DNA of 64,000 nucleotides from Corylus avellana (taxonomy: Eukaryota; Streptophyta; Magnoliopsida; Fagales; Betulaceae): assembly GCF_901000735.1 (NCBI RefSeq), contig NC_081547.1:16523656-16587655 (forward strand). Reading direction: 5' to 3'. A model generated the notes under the pieces. The model worked only from the letters and a program-made list of their open reading frames with translations, did not search any database and was not told where the DNA came from. Within the stretch, counting starts at the first letter, position 1. Each line of letters begins with the position of its first letter. A program made the position numbers and the translations under genes. This document shows, piece after piece, positions 33,700 through 46,400 of the stretch.

Positions 33700-35183
33700 T
33701 TTACCATTGTTGATGAAAGCTTCTATCAGCTAACGAAGAGATACACACTCCTCGATCAGGTGGCCAACTTCATTGTGATAGTGGCAAAACTTGGTGTGGT
33801 CTCGCTTTGACAGGGGACCCTTCAATCTTGTTGGCTATCTGAAGGTAGGATCTCTTCTGATCTCCATCAACACCTCGGTCATACTGGTGTTCAATGGGGT
33901 GAACTTGCTAAGTTTTCGTAGAGAATCGTTCTTTGGTTTGAGGATTTTCTTGTCTTGCTGCTTTGGGTTTTTCTCCTGCTTTTTCCCGGAGCTTACTAGT
34001 GCTGCCTTTGCACTACCCTCATCTTATTGAGTCGCCTTGTCTTGGGACTTCATCAGAGCCCCAACAGCCTCCTCCTGATTGATGTACTCTTCCCTCTTGT
34101 TCAAAAACTGATGAAGAGTCACCAATGTAGATTTCTTTGCTAGCTCGGCCATCAGTGGCCCCTTGGCTCTTACCCCATGCATTACAGCTTCGAGTATCGT
34201 TTGCTCACTTGGATTCTTTACTGTCAACTTCTCCTTATTGAATCTGAGCATGAAGTCTTTTAGGGATTCATCCTTCCCTTGAACCAGAGAGAGCAGGTAA
34301 GCTGGGTTCTTCTTCCTTTTTCGAGTGGCCAAAAATTGGCTTAAAAAGAGACACCCCAAGGATTTAAAGTTATCCACAGACTTGACAGGGAGTCTTGCAA
34401 ACCACTTTTTGGTTACTCATGCCAAAGTTAATGGAAATGCCTAGCATGAGATCTCATCTGGGGTACCGTGGAGGATGAAGTGTGCTCGAAGACTTTCCAT
34501 AAGCTCTGTAGGGTCTCCATTGCAGTCATATTTGTCTATATGAGGCATTTTGAACTTGTCGGGCAAGGGGAAGTTCATAACTCTATCAGTGAAGGGTAGG
34601 TTGGTGTTTTCCATGAGCTTTTCCGCCATTAACCCGTTCTCCTCATTAGCCATCTTGTCAGCCATCTCCGCATACTTCCTCATCAAATCTCCCAGCTCAG
34701 AACTTACATCGGTCTCGTTATGGCGCATGTGGGATCTCTCACGATGAGATCAATCACTATGAGACCTTTCGTGATGTCTCTCATGATGAGACCTCTCACG
34801 GTGAGGTCTCTCGGGATGACACCCCTCGGCACGGGATCTCTCGTGATGATCCTCGTTCTGGATCGTGGTATGACGACTGCCATGAACCAAACTTGCACTA
34901 CCTTCCTGGACCTGCTTGCCTTGGCGAATGAGTTCTTGTCTCTCCCATTCACGCCTTTCTTCACGCTCCTTCTCTGTCTTTCTTCTCGCTCACGATCCCT
35001 TCGACTATTGCGGCCTTCAGCAACCGTGAGCCTGATAGTAAGATCATCGTTCTACTTCTTCAATGCGTCCATGGAGGCGGTCATCTGCCTCATGAACTCA
35101 GCGAGGTCAAGAGGCGTTGCAGCTGCGCCGGGCAGCTCGGCTCGGCCTTTCGGCGGAGGATGTGTTGCACGTGTAGTGACCAT
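33700..35183 (-). pseudogene. Gag of the Tat element, decayed
   Basis: The start at 35183 (MVTTRATHPPPKGRAELP) is the first ATG after the primer site. An Arg/His/Ser-rich linker (34735-34855) is encoded by short direct repeats. The capsid region follows: PLPDKFKMPHIDKYDCNGDP, FLATRKRKKNPAYLLSLVQG, KDESLKDFMLRFNKE. A CCHC-like knuckle CHYHNEVGHLIEEC lies at about 33755-33800. Several stops interrupt it, for example after EISC near 34441 and after KATQ at 34024. Confidence 0.85.
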
Positions 35184-35215
35184 TTTGGATTGATGTCAGG
35201 AATTGATGAAAATCG

Positions 35216-35233
35216 TTCCCACAAACGGCGCCA
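35216..35233 (-). other. Primer binding site of the Tat element
   Basis: Minus strand TGGCGCCGTTTGTGGGAA lies 3 bases inside the 5' LTR. It starts TGG (complement of CCA) as required. I do not assign the tRNA. Confidence 0.75.
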
Positions 35234-35236
35234 AAT

Positions 35237-35979
35237 TGTTTATGCACAATTTTCCGAGGAGGAACGTGGCACACTCTCCGGGTAGTATCATGATGTCCGA
35301 GGATGCGCCGGGCCTTCACACAAGAGCAAACAATAGGATTAGAGTCCCTGGTGGTGTTTCAGCGGGGATACTCCGATGCCTAAGTCAATGATTTGTGAGA
35401 GAGAAGATGTAAGCAACAATAAAGCTGGATAGCCAGAGTTGCGATTACCTTAGCACTAAGAGATGATTTGCATTTTATAGGCATGAAATGAGTTTGATTT
35501 CCTGCATGTCTCAGATCCCTCTCCCTTAATGTTTGTTGTGCAGGTATTTGAGAGAGATAGGGTTCGTTAGCCACTCCGTGATCTTAGTAACGGGATAGGT
35601 GATACAGCTTCCGTTTGACATCAGGACGTCCGAGTAGTCCTCGGTCACATGTGCACAGCTCAAGTGCTGGCAACTATTATGCATCCTGATCAATATAAAT
35701 GATCTTTTCTACTTTGAATGATGGCCTATCCCATTTATATAGGGGTAGTTGATATATTGATAGCAAGTCTATGATCTTATCAAACGTAGGATAAGATCAT
35801 CTGATTTAATATAATATAAATATATCTTCACGGTAGAATGACCGACCTGCCTTTCGGCTATTGACTATTTTGGCCCCTGAGTCGGGCTAAGCAGTCCGAG
35901 GCCTTATCAGGTTTGCAGACTCGCGAAATGCTGGGTTCAGGGCCCGTTGGGCCTTATGAAACCGATCCACGACCCAACA
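35237..35979 (-). repeat. 5' LTR of the Tat element
   Basis: 743 bp; minus strand TGTTGGGTCGTGGATCGG...TGCATAAACA. It pairs with 24723-25518. Confidence 0.92.
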
Positions 35980-36001
35980 ATCTGCATTCCTAAAATCAAA
36001 T

Positions 36002-36824
36002 GTGAGTGCTGGGTAACTCTTTACTTTTCTGTATTGCCACATCAAAATCATTTAACATATTCTGAGACCTATATGTCAAATCTGTTTTGAATGAAAGATG
36101 GGGGAATACATTTTTGTTTTTGGGATTTTCAATAAATGCACATAATAGACCTCATTGATGATTGATAAAAATGTTTGCATATTTGTATATTCTACTTCTA
36201 GACCATCTTTTTATTGTTAATAAGGAAAAACATGTTAACATAATGTAATCTCCATCTATATGTAATTCATTTTTGGATATGTCATATTGCTGTTTGATTA
36301 TATAGTTTCTTAAACTGAGCTTAAACAAGCAACATTTTTGGTGAGTATATCCCCTACTTTGACTCTAGGCTTGAGTCCATCATCCCTTTGTGCCTCCTCC
36401 TATGCTTGTTTTTGTTTTGTTTTCTCAGGGAATTTCAAGTTTTGGTATTTTTGTGATCATAATGAGTTTTGGAACTAAAATTAGTTATATTGTCATGGCA
36501 CTCAAGTACACAAACATCACTTTATATTTGTATGGGCACTCTTCTGAGTCATCATCATCATTGTTTCCAATGTTGTTGTACACTACGGTGCAGATTTTAC
36601 ATTGAACAATGTAAATAAATATGTTGTCAGTTTCATTATTGTTTCTTGATATAAACTGTACTGAGATTACTTTCCAACCATGATATTTTATTGAATGCAG
36701 GTTTGAATGCAGGTTGGCAAGTGGCAAGCCGCAAGTCTTTTCTCTTTTTGGCCGCAAGTCTTTTTTTTTTTTTTATTTATTTTTTATTAATGTAAATTTA
36801 TCTTTTTGTACTTTGTTAATTGTG
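36002..36824. other. Region between the XRI1-like exon and the SEC23 promoter
   Basis: It starts with the donor GTGAGT of the XRI1-like exon. No further exon of that gene is recognised. A small direct repeat GCCGCAAGTCTTTT occurs twice (about 36729 and 36751) before a T-rich tract. Confidence 0.4.
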
Positions 36825-37152
36825 GAAATTACCTTTTGCCTCTATGAACTATAATGCCTCGACACTTTCTCTTTATAAACTGCCAACTATACTACTTTGC
36901 CCCCATGAACTACTATTTTTTGCCCAAAACCTCATTCCGTTAGTCAAAACTGTTAACTCAGACGGTTAATCTGTCACTTTGCCCTCATGAATTACAATGC
37001 ATTGTCACTTTGGCCGTCTGAGTTAATGGCTTTGACTGACAAAATGGAGTTTTTAGCACAAAATGGTAGTTCATGGGAGCAAAGTAGTACAGTTGGCAGT
37101 TCAGGGAGAAAGTGCCAATGCGTTGTAGTTCATTGGGGCAAAAAGTAGTTTC
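36825..37152. mobile_element. Palindromic MITE in the SEC23 promoter region
   Basis: The left end GAAATTACCTTTTGCC and the right end GGGCAAAAAGTAGTTTC are inverted repeats of each other. The pairing continues inward (GAACTA..A.TGC / GC..T.TAGTTC, CACTTTCTCT / AGAGAAAGTG) to a centre near TTAACTCAGACGGTTAA. No gene is present. A clear target duplication could not be fixed because the right flank is a T run. Confidence 0.8.
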
Positions 37153-37448
37153 TCTTTTTTTTTTTTTTTTAAATTTTTTTTTTTAATTTTTTTACTGTAC
37201 TCGTTAAAAAAAAAAAAAAAAAACGTGTGCATTGGATGGATGACGTGGCAAAATATGGATAAATGCCTTTAGTTTTTGGTGCGTTTATTTGATTTTAATC
37301 GGAGCTGCCGTCGTCGCCATAGTTGGATCAACGTATTACCATGCATTGCAAAGCCGTAATAAAATGAAGAAGAGTAAAGTTTTTGATGAGCGTTGATAAT
37401 AATAAGAAGAAGAGAAATATGTTGCGGAATTGAATTCAAGGAATCAGA
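37153..37448 (+). promoter_or_regulatory. Presumed SEC23 core promoter and 5' leader with short upstream ORFs
   Basis: It starts with T- and A-homopolymers (37158-37218). I cannot place the transcription start. If the transcript covers them, three short upstream ORFs precede the start codon: 37341-37367 (8 codons), 37364-37396 (10 codons) and about 37419-37433 (4 codons). Confidence 0.4.
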
Positions 37449-40400
37449 ATGGCGGAGTTCGTAGAGTTAGAATCGCTCGACGGCGTCCGAATGGCGTGGA
37501 ACGTGATCCCGGGCACGAAGCAAGAGGCCAGCAACTGCGTGGTACCGGTGTCCGCCATCTACACCCCAAACAAGCCCTTCCCAAACATGCCCGTCCTCCC
37601 CTACTCCGCACTCCGCTGCCGCACCTGCCGCTCCGTCCTAAACCCCTTCTCCATCGTCGACTTCGCCGCTAAGATCTGGATCTGCCCCTTCTGCTTCCAG
37701 CGCAACCACTTCCCCCCCGCCTACTCCTCCATCTCCGATGACAATCTCCCCGCCGAGCTCTTCCCCCAATACACTACCATCGAGTACGACCAAACTCCCT
37801 CATCCTCCCAAGCCCCTCCCCCGCCTGTCTTCATGTTTGTCGTCGACACCTGCGTCATCGAGGAGGAGATGCTTTTCCTCAAGTCCGCGCTGTCCCAGGC
37901 CATTGATTTATTGCCCGACAATTCCCTGCTGGGGCTGATCACATTTGGGACTTTCGTGCACGTCCACGAATTAGGGTTCGGGCAAATCCCCAAGACGTAC
38001 GTGTTCAAGGGGTCCAAGGAAGTGTCCAAGGACCAGCTCCTTGAGCAAATGAACTTTTTTGCCAAGAAGCCCAAGCCCGCCACTGGTGTCATTGCTGGTG
38101 CTAGGGACGGGCTTTCTACTGAGAGCATTTCGCGCTTTCTGTTGCCCAAGTCCCACTGCGAGTTCGCCCTTAACTCGGTACCATCCAGAATTTCAATCTC
38201 TTCTTCTTTTCTTCTTTGTTCATCACTTCAGTATACACAAAGATTTCATTTCTTTCTGTTTAAAAGGTTTTGGAGGAGTTACAGAAGGATCCTTGGGCGC
38301 TGCCTGCCCACTTGCGGGCTACTAGGTGCACCGGCACGGCGTTGAGTATCGCGGCCAGTTTGCTAGGAGCGTGTGTTCCTGGTTCTGGGGCTAGAATTTT
38401 GGCGTTTATTGGTGGACCATCAACCGAAGGCCCCGGTGCTGTAAGGACTGCTGGTTTTACATTTTCTATGAACTCGTTAATGATAATACAGTTCCATATT
38501 CATTTTCTATGCTTGTGTATGCTTAGTTCTGTGAACTCATCCAAAAAAAAAAAGAAAAAAAAAAAGAAAAGAAAATTAATTGCAATAATGTTCCTTTCTA
38601 TTAACTGCTCTGATGGAAAATCAAATATTCATTGCAATAATGTCCACCACCCATGGACGTGATGCATCTTTGAGATGTCCCATGGTTTTGTAGTAGTGAC
38701 TTTGATAAGTAGTATTTGATAAGAGGCAACAAATAGTGGGGGGTGGGGGGCATGCTCCTATTTATTTCTTTCTTTTCTTTTTTGGTGATTTACACATGTA
38801 CTTGATGGAGTTTGAACCTATGGCCTCATTTTCCACCTTGTTCTTCCAAAGGGAGGAGGTTCCATTTGAACAAGAATTCATTTGCACCCACTTATAATAT
38901 TATAGATTTTTAAGGGGTTTTCTAGTGAAGTTAATGAAGTTCAGATGATAATTTTAACTTGGAACTCGTTTCTTGGTACCATAGGTCTGATTTTTTCTTG
39001 GGAAGTTACTTGTTAGATGTAATATGAAAGCATCTAATAATCAGCAAGAAAACAAATGAGGCAGCTGACAAAGTGAATCAGATGGATGAATATTATAAGC
39101 AACCTGTTCATCCCTAAATCACTCAGATTTTAGTTAAAGGAACGGATGTAAAGTCCCCAGTACCACACAATGGTTTCAAGTACAAAAATGGTGTTTCTTA
39201 TCCATTTAATTTGAATGAAAAAGACGAAGCCTCAAATATCTCCTGTATCTTGTGCTTTCTCAATTGTAGGACATTGGAAGTTGAGTGCTGTAGAGATCTA
39301 ATGGGGGTTGGGAGAAGGTGTGGAAGCATGAGGAATAGGTTTATTTGGTGTTTGGGAAAAAAGAAAAAAGCATGCTGAACCAGTTACTGTTCTCCTGGCC
39401 TTTGTGGCTAATTAAATTGGCAAATGCTCACCCCAAGCTTTGCACCATCAAAGTGTTATAAGTAACTAACTTGAGCTTTGGGATATTAATAATGCCACTG
39501 GCGAACATATTATGTTTAACCATTATTTCCATATTCAATAAGTGAAATTTTGAGAATGATTTATTCAATCCCTGGATTTTGACGACACTAGAATTATGAA
39601 TATGTGGAACTTATTGTACTTCTTAGAGAAAGAGCGACTTAACTTTCTTTTGTTGCATATCTCAATTAACATTTCTAGTTTACTAAAAATGTTTTGAGTG
39701 CTCCCCGAGTCCTTAGTAAGGGCGGTGAATAAGGTTCTTAATTTTTGTTTTCAGTTTAATTAGACTGGGAATTTCTTTTTATTTGCTGCTTTTCAGAAGA
39801 TTGTGAATCTCTTCTTGCTTTTATCTTTTACCCCTTTAAACATGAATGCATATGAAATACTTGGATTAGATCTCTGTACTTCTGGTTTTTGTTTTGCTCT
39901 TTTTTTTTCCCTTTTTTTTTTCCTAGTCTTTTTTGGTTACCTATTTTCCAGGAATTATGGAAGTTTTGCTGAGCTTTGCATTATCAAACATTTTGCAGAT
40001 TGTATTGAAGAATTTGTCTGAACCAATTCGTTCTCACAAGGACCTAGACAAAGATGCTGCTCCACTTTATCACAAAGCTGTGAAGTTCTACGAGGGACTT
40101 TCAAAGCAGCTTGTACATCAAGGACATGTGCTAGATCTTTTTGCTTGTGCACTCGACCAGGTAATTTGATGTCCATCTCCCTTAGTATAGCTTGCCTAGA
40201 TGGTACGATATAAGTGGTTTCTTTGATAGATTAACTAGATCATAGATTTGGGTTTGGAGACAGTTGAAATTGTCAAACTGTTTCCTGCATTTTACTGTTA
40301 AATTTTATGTTTTCATTAATTGCAAACCATTTGGTTTCTTCAATAGTTCTAGATGGGTGAAAGAAGGGGCCTTCTTTCACCTTTGTTGTTCATCCTTTGT

Positions 40401-43400
40401 ATGGAGATGTTCAGTAGAATGTGGGAGAGAGTTTAGTTGAGAGTGGGATGCCATCTGGATTTCAGGTGGGGAAGATGTTGAGGAATTGATGCATCTTGTG
40501 TTGTAAAGTTGGTTTTTTAGCTATGGACTATCGTGGTTTACCTTTGGGTTCTTCTTTTGAGGCCTCTGCAGTATGAAATTCAGCTATAGAAAGAATAGAA
40601 AAATGTCTAGTGGGGTGGAAGAAACTATGCTCGTATTAGGACTCATTTTCTAGTTTGCCAACTAATTCCTTTGCTTATTTACTATTTCCCCACATCTACC
40701 AAATAGACTAGAGAAGTTGAAACGAGGAGATTTTATATGAGATGGACCATGTGAAAAATTTAGGCCAAGTTTGTTAGTAGTCTTGTCGAAGTGTTTTTGT
40801 ATGGAGTCTTAATGTGCTACAACTCAAATCCTCCTTAAGTTCCCTTCTAGATTGGGTTGTAACTTTTGTTCCTATTTTTTTTTTTTCTTGATAGGTAATC
40901 AATCAAATCTCATTAAAAAGCGTAAGGCGCCCTTAGTACAAAGGAAGTATACAAAAGGAACACACAAAAAAAAAAAACCACCCATAAAGCCACTTGCAGA
41001 AACCCAAAGGAACGAAAATACAACGAACCACCCACAAAAGAAGCCCTAAGCCAGTGGGTGGTTTGTCCTCCTCTGCCGGTGGAAGAGGCGCCTTCGTCTG
41101 CTTCTCAAACCATTGGGGCGAAGGTATCAGTAATAGCCCTCCTTTGCATTCCCCTGTTTCCAAGTCTCAATTGTGCTATTCTCGGAGGGTTAAGGAAAAG
41201 GTTGCTAAGCAGCTGCATAAAAACAAGGAGTTGCTTATCGAGGTTGTGGCTGAAACTCTGGTGGAGGGAGTGGATGGCTATTCCAAGGAGGTGATCGACA
41301 CGATGAACTTTGCGTCTGAGGTGGGGTTGTCCTGGGGAGGTGACGATCAAAGTCTGTTGGATCTTTTTTCTGTCATTGATAAGGAGAAGAAGGAGTCTGT
41401 TTCTGCTCCTAAGGTTAAGGGGTTGAGGGAGCTCAACAATTTGGATTGCTCCTTAAATTTGGAGGCAACTTGGACGAAGTGCCAGTGTCCGCGGTGGTTT
41501 TTCGGGTCTAAAAATGTTTTTTCTTTCCCCCCCTGAGGTGCAGTAGGGGCTTTGGGTTTTTAGGGCTATTATTGGGCTTCTGTAGGTCTTAGTCCTAGTT
41601 TTTTTCGGGCTTTAGGGTGTTTTTGTTTGGGTCTTTTGGGTCTCTTGTGGGGGCTCCTTGTGAGCTTAGGGTTTATTCTTGGGCGATTCTTGGCGCTCGC
41701 TTTTTCCCTTGTGTAATTGTGTTGCGCCCTTTCAGGTTTCTTGATATATACATTTTTACTTATTAAAAAAAAAGAAAAAAAGAAACCCTAAACCCACAGA
41801 AGAGCCATGGGCTTCAACATTACACTGAGAGAACCCTCTTGCCTTTTCCTCGGCTGGAACAATCACCTCTAGCATCAAATTTAATAGAGCACTCCAAATT
41901 TTAGGCTCCCTCCTCTCTTTTGATTTAGAAACAGAAACCCACGACCTCATGACGCTGTCCCTCTTCAAGGACTATCAAAAGATATGTCTTCCCTTTCTCC
42001 ATTGCTCTATGCACAACCTTGGAGAAGCCAACAACCCCCACCTCACCATTCTCTCCAACGCCAACCCCATCCAGATCAACCCCTTCGAAGTTTCTTTGTC
42101 AACGTTGTCATATAATTCCCAGCTGCTGCTGCCTACCCTTTTCTAGTGAGTCTTCATGCCAATTACTCTGCTTCTAAGTGATATTTGTGTGTGACCTCGT
42201 CTATCGACAAGGCTGAGTCGTCGCAACCTCTCTTTCAACAACCAAGCTTGAGTTCGCTGGCAATGAGGCAACGCTGGTTGTTTCTCGCTCCGGGCTTTTG
42301 GATATTGATTCCATTGGTGATGTTTCTTGTCTTTGGAGGCTGCTTAGCTTCGCCTGGCATGCAGGTTTTAGTATTGATATTGTTGTTGATGTTGAGCTAG
42401 GGGGGAATGGTGGTAAGGCTTCTAGAGCGAGTGCGGTGCATGATCTGCGTATTGTACCATTGTACCTACTCTGGGTCACTTAGATTTTTTTTGGATAAGT
42501 AATAATGATATAAAGTAAAGCGTAGAGGGGCGCAACCCACATACAAGGGAAGTATAAAAAGAAAGCGCCTAAGATGGAGAGAAATGAAAAAGAAAATTAG
42601 AAAAACTAATTACTAAAGGAGCAAGCCAAGTGGCCGTCCAAGAGTAAAGAGTAAAGAAGAAAGGATGAGTAAGTTCCTCTACAGTCCTAGTGGAGTTCTC
42701 AAAACATCTAGCATTTCTTTCGTTCCATATACACCACATAAGACAAAGAGGGATCATCTTCCACACTACTGAGCTTGGAGAACATCCTCCCGACCACCAG
42801 CAATCGAACAAGTCCTTTACCTTGCAAGGCATGACCCAAAGCAACCCAAACCGACTAAAAATACTATGCCAAAGAGCACTTGCGATCTCATAGTGGAGAA
42901 GAAGATGATCGACTAACTCTCTGGTCTTCTTGCACATACAATACTACTGCACTATCACAAGGTTCCTCTTCCGCAAATTATCGTGAGTCAAAATTTTGCC
43001 TAGGGCCGCGGTCCATTTGAAAAAAGCCACTCGCAGAGGCACTTTAGTACGCCAAATACTCTTCCAAGGAAACACCTCATGATCAAAGTTGGACAAGGCC
43101 TTAAAGAGCGACTTAACCTCGAATTTACCCTTCTTAGACGAGGACCAGCAAATACGATCCACAGTACCTATGGAAATCTTGCAAGAGTATAACCGAACAA
43201 AGAAAGAGGAAACCATATTCATCTCCCAATCCTGGACGGGCCGCACAAAAATGACATTCCACTTGACAACCCCATTCTTCCAAGTAAAGTTATCTTTCAC
43301 CCAAGCTTCTTTGTATCTAGCAATACTGAACAGGGACCGGAAGGCATGCTTCAAAGAATTTTTCCCACACCAAATATCATGCCAGAAACGAACTTTCGAA

Positions 43401-46400
43401 CCCACCCCCACCTCAAACCGAATACCTTTGGCAAAGAAGTTCCAACCTTATCGAATATGCTTCCATAAGCCCACACCATGAGAGCCCGAAACCTCCTTCG
43501 TGCACCATCCACCATCCTGGTCTTCATACTTAGCTTTGATAATCTTGTACCAAAGAGCCTCACTCTCATTCGCATATCTCCAAAGCCATTTCCCCAAGAG
43601 AGCTTGATTAAACTGATGCATCTTTCGAATGCCAAGACCACTGGAGCGCAGGGGACGACAGACGTGATTCCAACTTACAAGATGCAACTTAGGCTCATCT
43701 CCCATCCCTCCCCCCAGAGGCTCATCTCCCTCTGGGTCACTTAGATGCTGAGGGAATTTCTAAAATCTCTGATTGGACTCTCGTGGTAAAAAAGTTTTTT
43801 TTTGGGGGGGGGGGGGCGTGTCATTTTTCTGTGATCAGGACCAGCGACACCATATTGGGTTTATAGAGATTGATGGGTTTTTGTCAACACGTGGGGCTTT
43901 CATGTGAGGGGCTTGAAGAGGAGCTCACGGCCTTGTTTACAGCCATCTAAGCGAGTAACTATCAGGAGTTGGCATCCAATTCCAAACTAGTTGATAGAGG
44001 TTAAAGTGAAATAAAAACATGGGCTTCTTCCATTAACTATGATTTTGAAAGTGGAAGTTCTAGCCAAGGCAGGGGGAAGGTGGTAAGGCTTCTGGAGCGA
44101 GTGCGGTGCATGATCTGCGTATTGTACCTACTTTGGGTCACTTAGATGTTGAGGGAATTTCTAAAATCTCTAATTGGACTCTCATTGGCAAAGAAGTTTT
44201 GGGGGGAGGGTCATTTTTCTGTGATCAGGACTAGTGACACCATATTGGGTTTATAGAGATTGATGGGTTTTGTCAACCGTGGGGCTTCATGTGAGGGGTT
44301 TGAAGAGGAGCTCATGGCCTTGTTTACAGCCATCTAAGCGAGTAACTATCAGGAGTTGGCATCCAATTCCAAACTAGTCAATAGAGGTTAAAGTGAAATA
44401 AAAACATGGGCTTCTTCTATTAACTATGATTTCGAAAGTGGAAGTTCTAGCCGAGGAGGGGGAAGGTGGTAAGGCTTCCGGAGCGAGTGCGGTGCATGAT
44501 CTGCGTATTGTACCTACTCTGGGTCACTTAGATGCTGAGGGAATTTCTAAAATCTCTAATTGGACTCTCGTGGTAAAGAAGTTTTTTTTTTTTTTTTTTT
44601 TGGAAGTTGGTGTGTCTTTTTTTCTGTGATCAGGACCAGCGACACCATATTGGGTTTATAGAGATTGATGGGTTTTTGTCAACACGTAGGGCTTTCATGT
44701 GAGGGGTTTGAAGAGGAGTTCATGGCCTTGTTTACAGCCATCTAAGCGAGTCACTATCAGGAGTTGGCATCCAATTCCAAACTAGTCAATAGAGGTTAAA
44801 GTGAAATAAAGACATGGGCTTCTTCTATTAACTATGATTTCGAAAGTGGAAGTTCTAGCCGAGGTAGAGTTAATGCGAAGGGTTTTTTGGTTTTTTATGA
44901 TGCCTAAATTGTTATCTTGGAATGTGAGAGGGTTGAATGAGGGGGATAAATGCCCAATGGTTTACAATTTACTTGGGGAGTGGAAGGCAGATGTTTGTTT
45001 TCAGGAAACTAAATTGGAGAATTTGTTTTGTATTCTTGTGTGTAGTTTGTGGGGTTGTCAATATGTGGATAAGTGTTGTTTAGATTCTAGAGGGGCTTCC
45101 AGCAGGGTTATGGTTATGTGGGATAAGAGGGTGGCTGAAAAAATTGAAGATTGTGTGTAGGAGTTTACTGTAGCTTGTTCCTTTAAATGTCAATGATCAT
45201 CTTCGACCTATTAGTCTTGTGAGTAGAATTTACAAAATAGTTGCCAAATTATTGGCTAATAGGTTGAAATTGGTCTTGGAGAAGATCATTTCCATAACAC
45301 AAAAATGTAATCGTCTAGGGAAGACAAATTCTAGACTCCATTCATTATTGCTAATGAATGCTTTGACAGTAGAATTAGATTTGGGGAGTTGGGTATGCTT
45401 TTGTAAATTGGATATAGAAAAGGCCTATGATCATGTTAAATGGGTTTTTTGTTGTATATGTTGGGGAGGTGCTATTTTGGGGAGAAATGGTGTGGTTGGA
45501 TATCTCATTGTATTTTTTCGGTGTGTTTTTCTTTTTTGATGAACAACATTCCCATTGGTCTTTTTCTAATAGCTCGTGGCTTGATGCGGGGGCCTTGTTT
45601 TGGGGGCTTTAATTAAGATGCGCTCTACTGCAGTTAAGGGGTTTTTTATCAGGTTTTTCTGTGGGGTTCGGAAGTATGACGTGCTTAAATATCTCTATTC
45701 TGTTTGCGGATGACACTTTGATTTTTTGTGGGGCAAATCCAAGTCACCTCCAATATTTGCGATGTTTGTTTTTGTGTTTTGAAGTTATCTCCGGTTTGAA
45801 GATTAATTTGGCAAAGCCATAGTTGGTTTCTGTTGGTAATGTTGACAATGTAGAAGGTCTGGCTTGTATTCTTGGTTGCATGGTATCTTCTTTGCTATTG
45901 AAATACCTAATCCTTTCACTGGGAGCTTTTTGTAAGGCCAAATCTATTTGGGATGGCGTTGTTAAGAAAATAGAGTGTTGTATGGTTGGTTGGAAGTGGT
46001 CGTACTTGCCTAAAGGGGGGTAGGATTACCTTGATTGAGAGTAGTTAATATTGCGGGTCTCTTATTCTCTCCAGGTGTTGCTAATCACATAGAGTTGCTA
46101 ATCACATAGAGTAGTTACAACGAGACTTTTTATGGGGCAGTATTAGAGAAGAGCTCAAATTTTACCTAGTTTGTTGGTCCAAGATTGTACTCCACTTTAA
46201 TAAGGGGCCAGGGGGGTGTGGTGTCCGAAATTTACTACTGTTCAATCGATCTCTTTTAGGGAAGTGGTTATGGCGCATACTAGAAACCTAATTATGGGAA
46301 AATCGCCTAAAGTTGGAAAACTAAAATTAAAAGGCAATGAATCCTTTTAAGAAGAAAATGTTGGACGAAATGGCAAATACTTAACTAATATAGAACTAAT

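Larger units (their letters stand above)
24723..35979 (-). mobile_element. Ty3/gypsy retrotransposon, Tat lineage, with an antisense extra gene
   Basis: The 11,257-bp element is flanked by ATCTG (24718-24722 and 35980-35984). In minus-strand order: 5' LTR 35237-35979, primer site 35216-35233, gag 35183-33700, protease, reverse transcriptase, RNase H and integrase down to 29592, a minisatellite spacer, then a gene on the opposite strand (26279-28840), polypurine tract 25519-25535 and 3' LTR 24723-25518. The domain order RT-RH-IN defines Ty3. An extra antisense gene between pol and 3' LTR is known from Tat-type elements such as Grande. Pol has one frameshift near 32311 (an A10 run on the + strand) and a dozen or more in-frame stops; the element cannot move by itself. 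Confidence 0.92.
24602..36001 (+). pseudogene. XRI1-like: Next XRI1-like exon, split by the Tat retrotransposon
   Basis: The parts are 24602-24722 and 35985-36001. Removing the 11.26-kb element and one ATCTG copy restores one frame: NMNKEPKECRETSSQVKR, HQMLQFNNHPTDPSRSSEER, TSAFLKSN. A GTGAGT donor follows at 36002 and an AG acceptor precedes at 24600-24601. The basic KR..MLQF stretch and the ..AFLKSN end fit plant XRI1-like proteins. The phase from the preceding exon does not match at the obvious donor, so a small indel or a different splice site is likely. I did not find further exons downstream to 37448. Confidence 0.65.

Noticed and set aside
34720..35193. 157-codon + strand frame
   Set aside because: Antisense to the Tat gag region with its short repeats; the minus strand carries the gag motifs.
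37721..38149. 142-codon minus-strand frame and other frames in SEC23 exon 1
   Set aside because: Shadows of the GC-rich SEC23 coding exon, which reads as a conserved protein on the + strand.
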